A stretch of 5,762 bases of DNA, from the NCBI GenBank assembly GCA_030665795.1, contig DAOUZD010000061.1, positions 1-5,762 of the forward strand, in the 5' to 3' direction. The notes beneath the pieces were generated by a model that had not been told where the DNA came from, made no database searches, and worked only from the letters and a program-made list of their open reading frames with translations. This document shows, piece after piece, positions 5,759 to 5,762 of the stretch. Positions within the stretch are counted from its first letter, which is position 1; each line of letters opens with the position of its first letter. This stretch comes from Dehalococcoides sp. (GTDB lineage: Bacteria; Chloroflexota; Dehalococcoidia; Dehalococcoidales; RBG-16-60-22). The position numbers and the translations under genes were made by a program.

Positions 5759-5762
5759 ACCA

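Noticed and set aside
1..5762. CRISPR array, tRNA, rRNA, insertion sequence
   Set aside because: I saw no spaced direct repeats, no tRNA-like cloverleaf, no rRNA segments and no transposase motifs on either strand.

Overview
The window is a piece of a bacterial chromosome, and every gene I can support lies on the minus strand. It holds a cytoplasmic [NiFe]-hydrogenase operon of the F420-non-reducing (Mvh/Vhu, group 3c-like) type, preceded by a glutamine-dependent NAD+ synthetase gene. Strong Shine-Dalgarno (SD) sequences, a sigma70-type promoter and an anaerobe-type hydrogenase point to an anaerobic bacterium. A Dehalococcoidia-like member of the Chloroflexota would fit, but that is a guess from gene content and I have no marker gene.

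Layout in transcription order (right to left). At 5762-5669 is the upstream region of nadE, with a weak minus-strand promoter candidate and, on the plus strand, a consensus -35 box at the window edge. At 5668-3935 is nadE, a two-domain NAD+ synthetase (N-terminal amidase plus C-terminal synthetase). At 3934-3664 is a 271-base non-coding stretch with a near-consensus minus-strand promoter (TTGACA, 17 bases, TAAAAT with a TG extension), a dyad over the predicted start of transcription, and a leader of about 140 bases with a hairpin. No convincing terminator separates nadE from this promoter.

The hydrogenase operon then runs as follows: a short, cysteine-depleted relic of the MvhD/FlpD electron-transfer subunit (3663-3418); mvhG small subunit (3359-2382); mvhA large subunit (2368-905, TTG start); a NifU C-terminal-type Fe-S scaffold protein (893-675); a small zinc-finger-like protein of unknown function (593-354); and the hydrogenase maturation endopeptidase, which runs off the left edge (from 299 or 341 to 1). 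Spacings of 58, 13, 11, 81 and 12-54 bases suggest one transcript.

The parts fit together as an enzyme plus its assembly line. MvhG carries three Fe-S clusters and MvhA carries the Ni-Fe site. MvhA ends in a DPCxxCxxH motif followed by a 27-residue tail, and the endopeptidase at the operon's end is of the kind that removes such tails. The NifU-like protein could supply Fe-S clusters. The odd member is the first gene: MvhD normally passes electrons from MvhAG to heterodisulfide reductase, but here it has lost most cluster cysteines and its C-terminal half. Possible remains of the tail sit out of frame just downstream. The hydrogenase may therefore use another electron partner, or a full MvhD encoded elsewhere.
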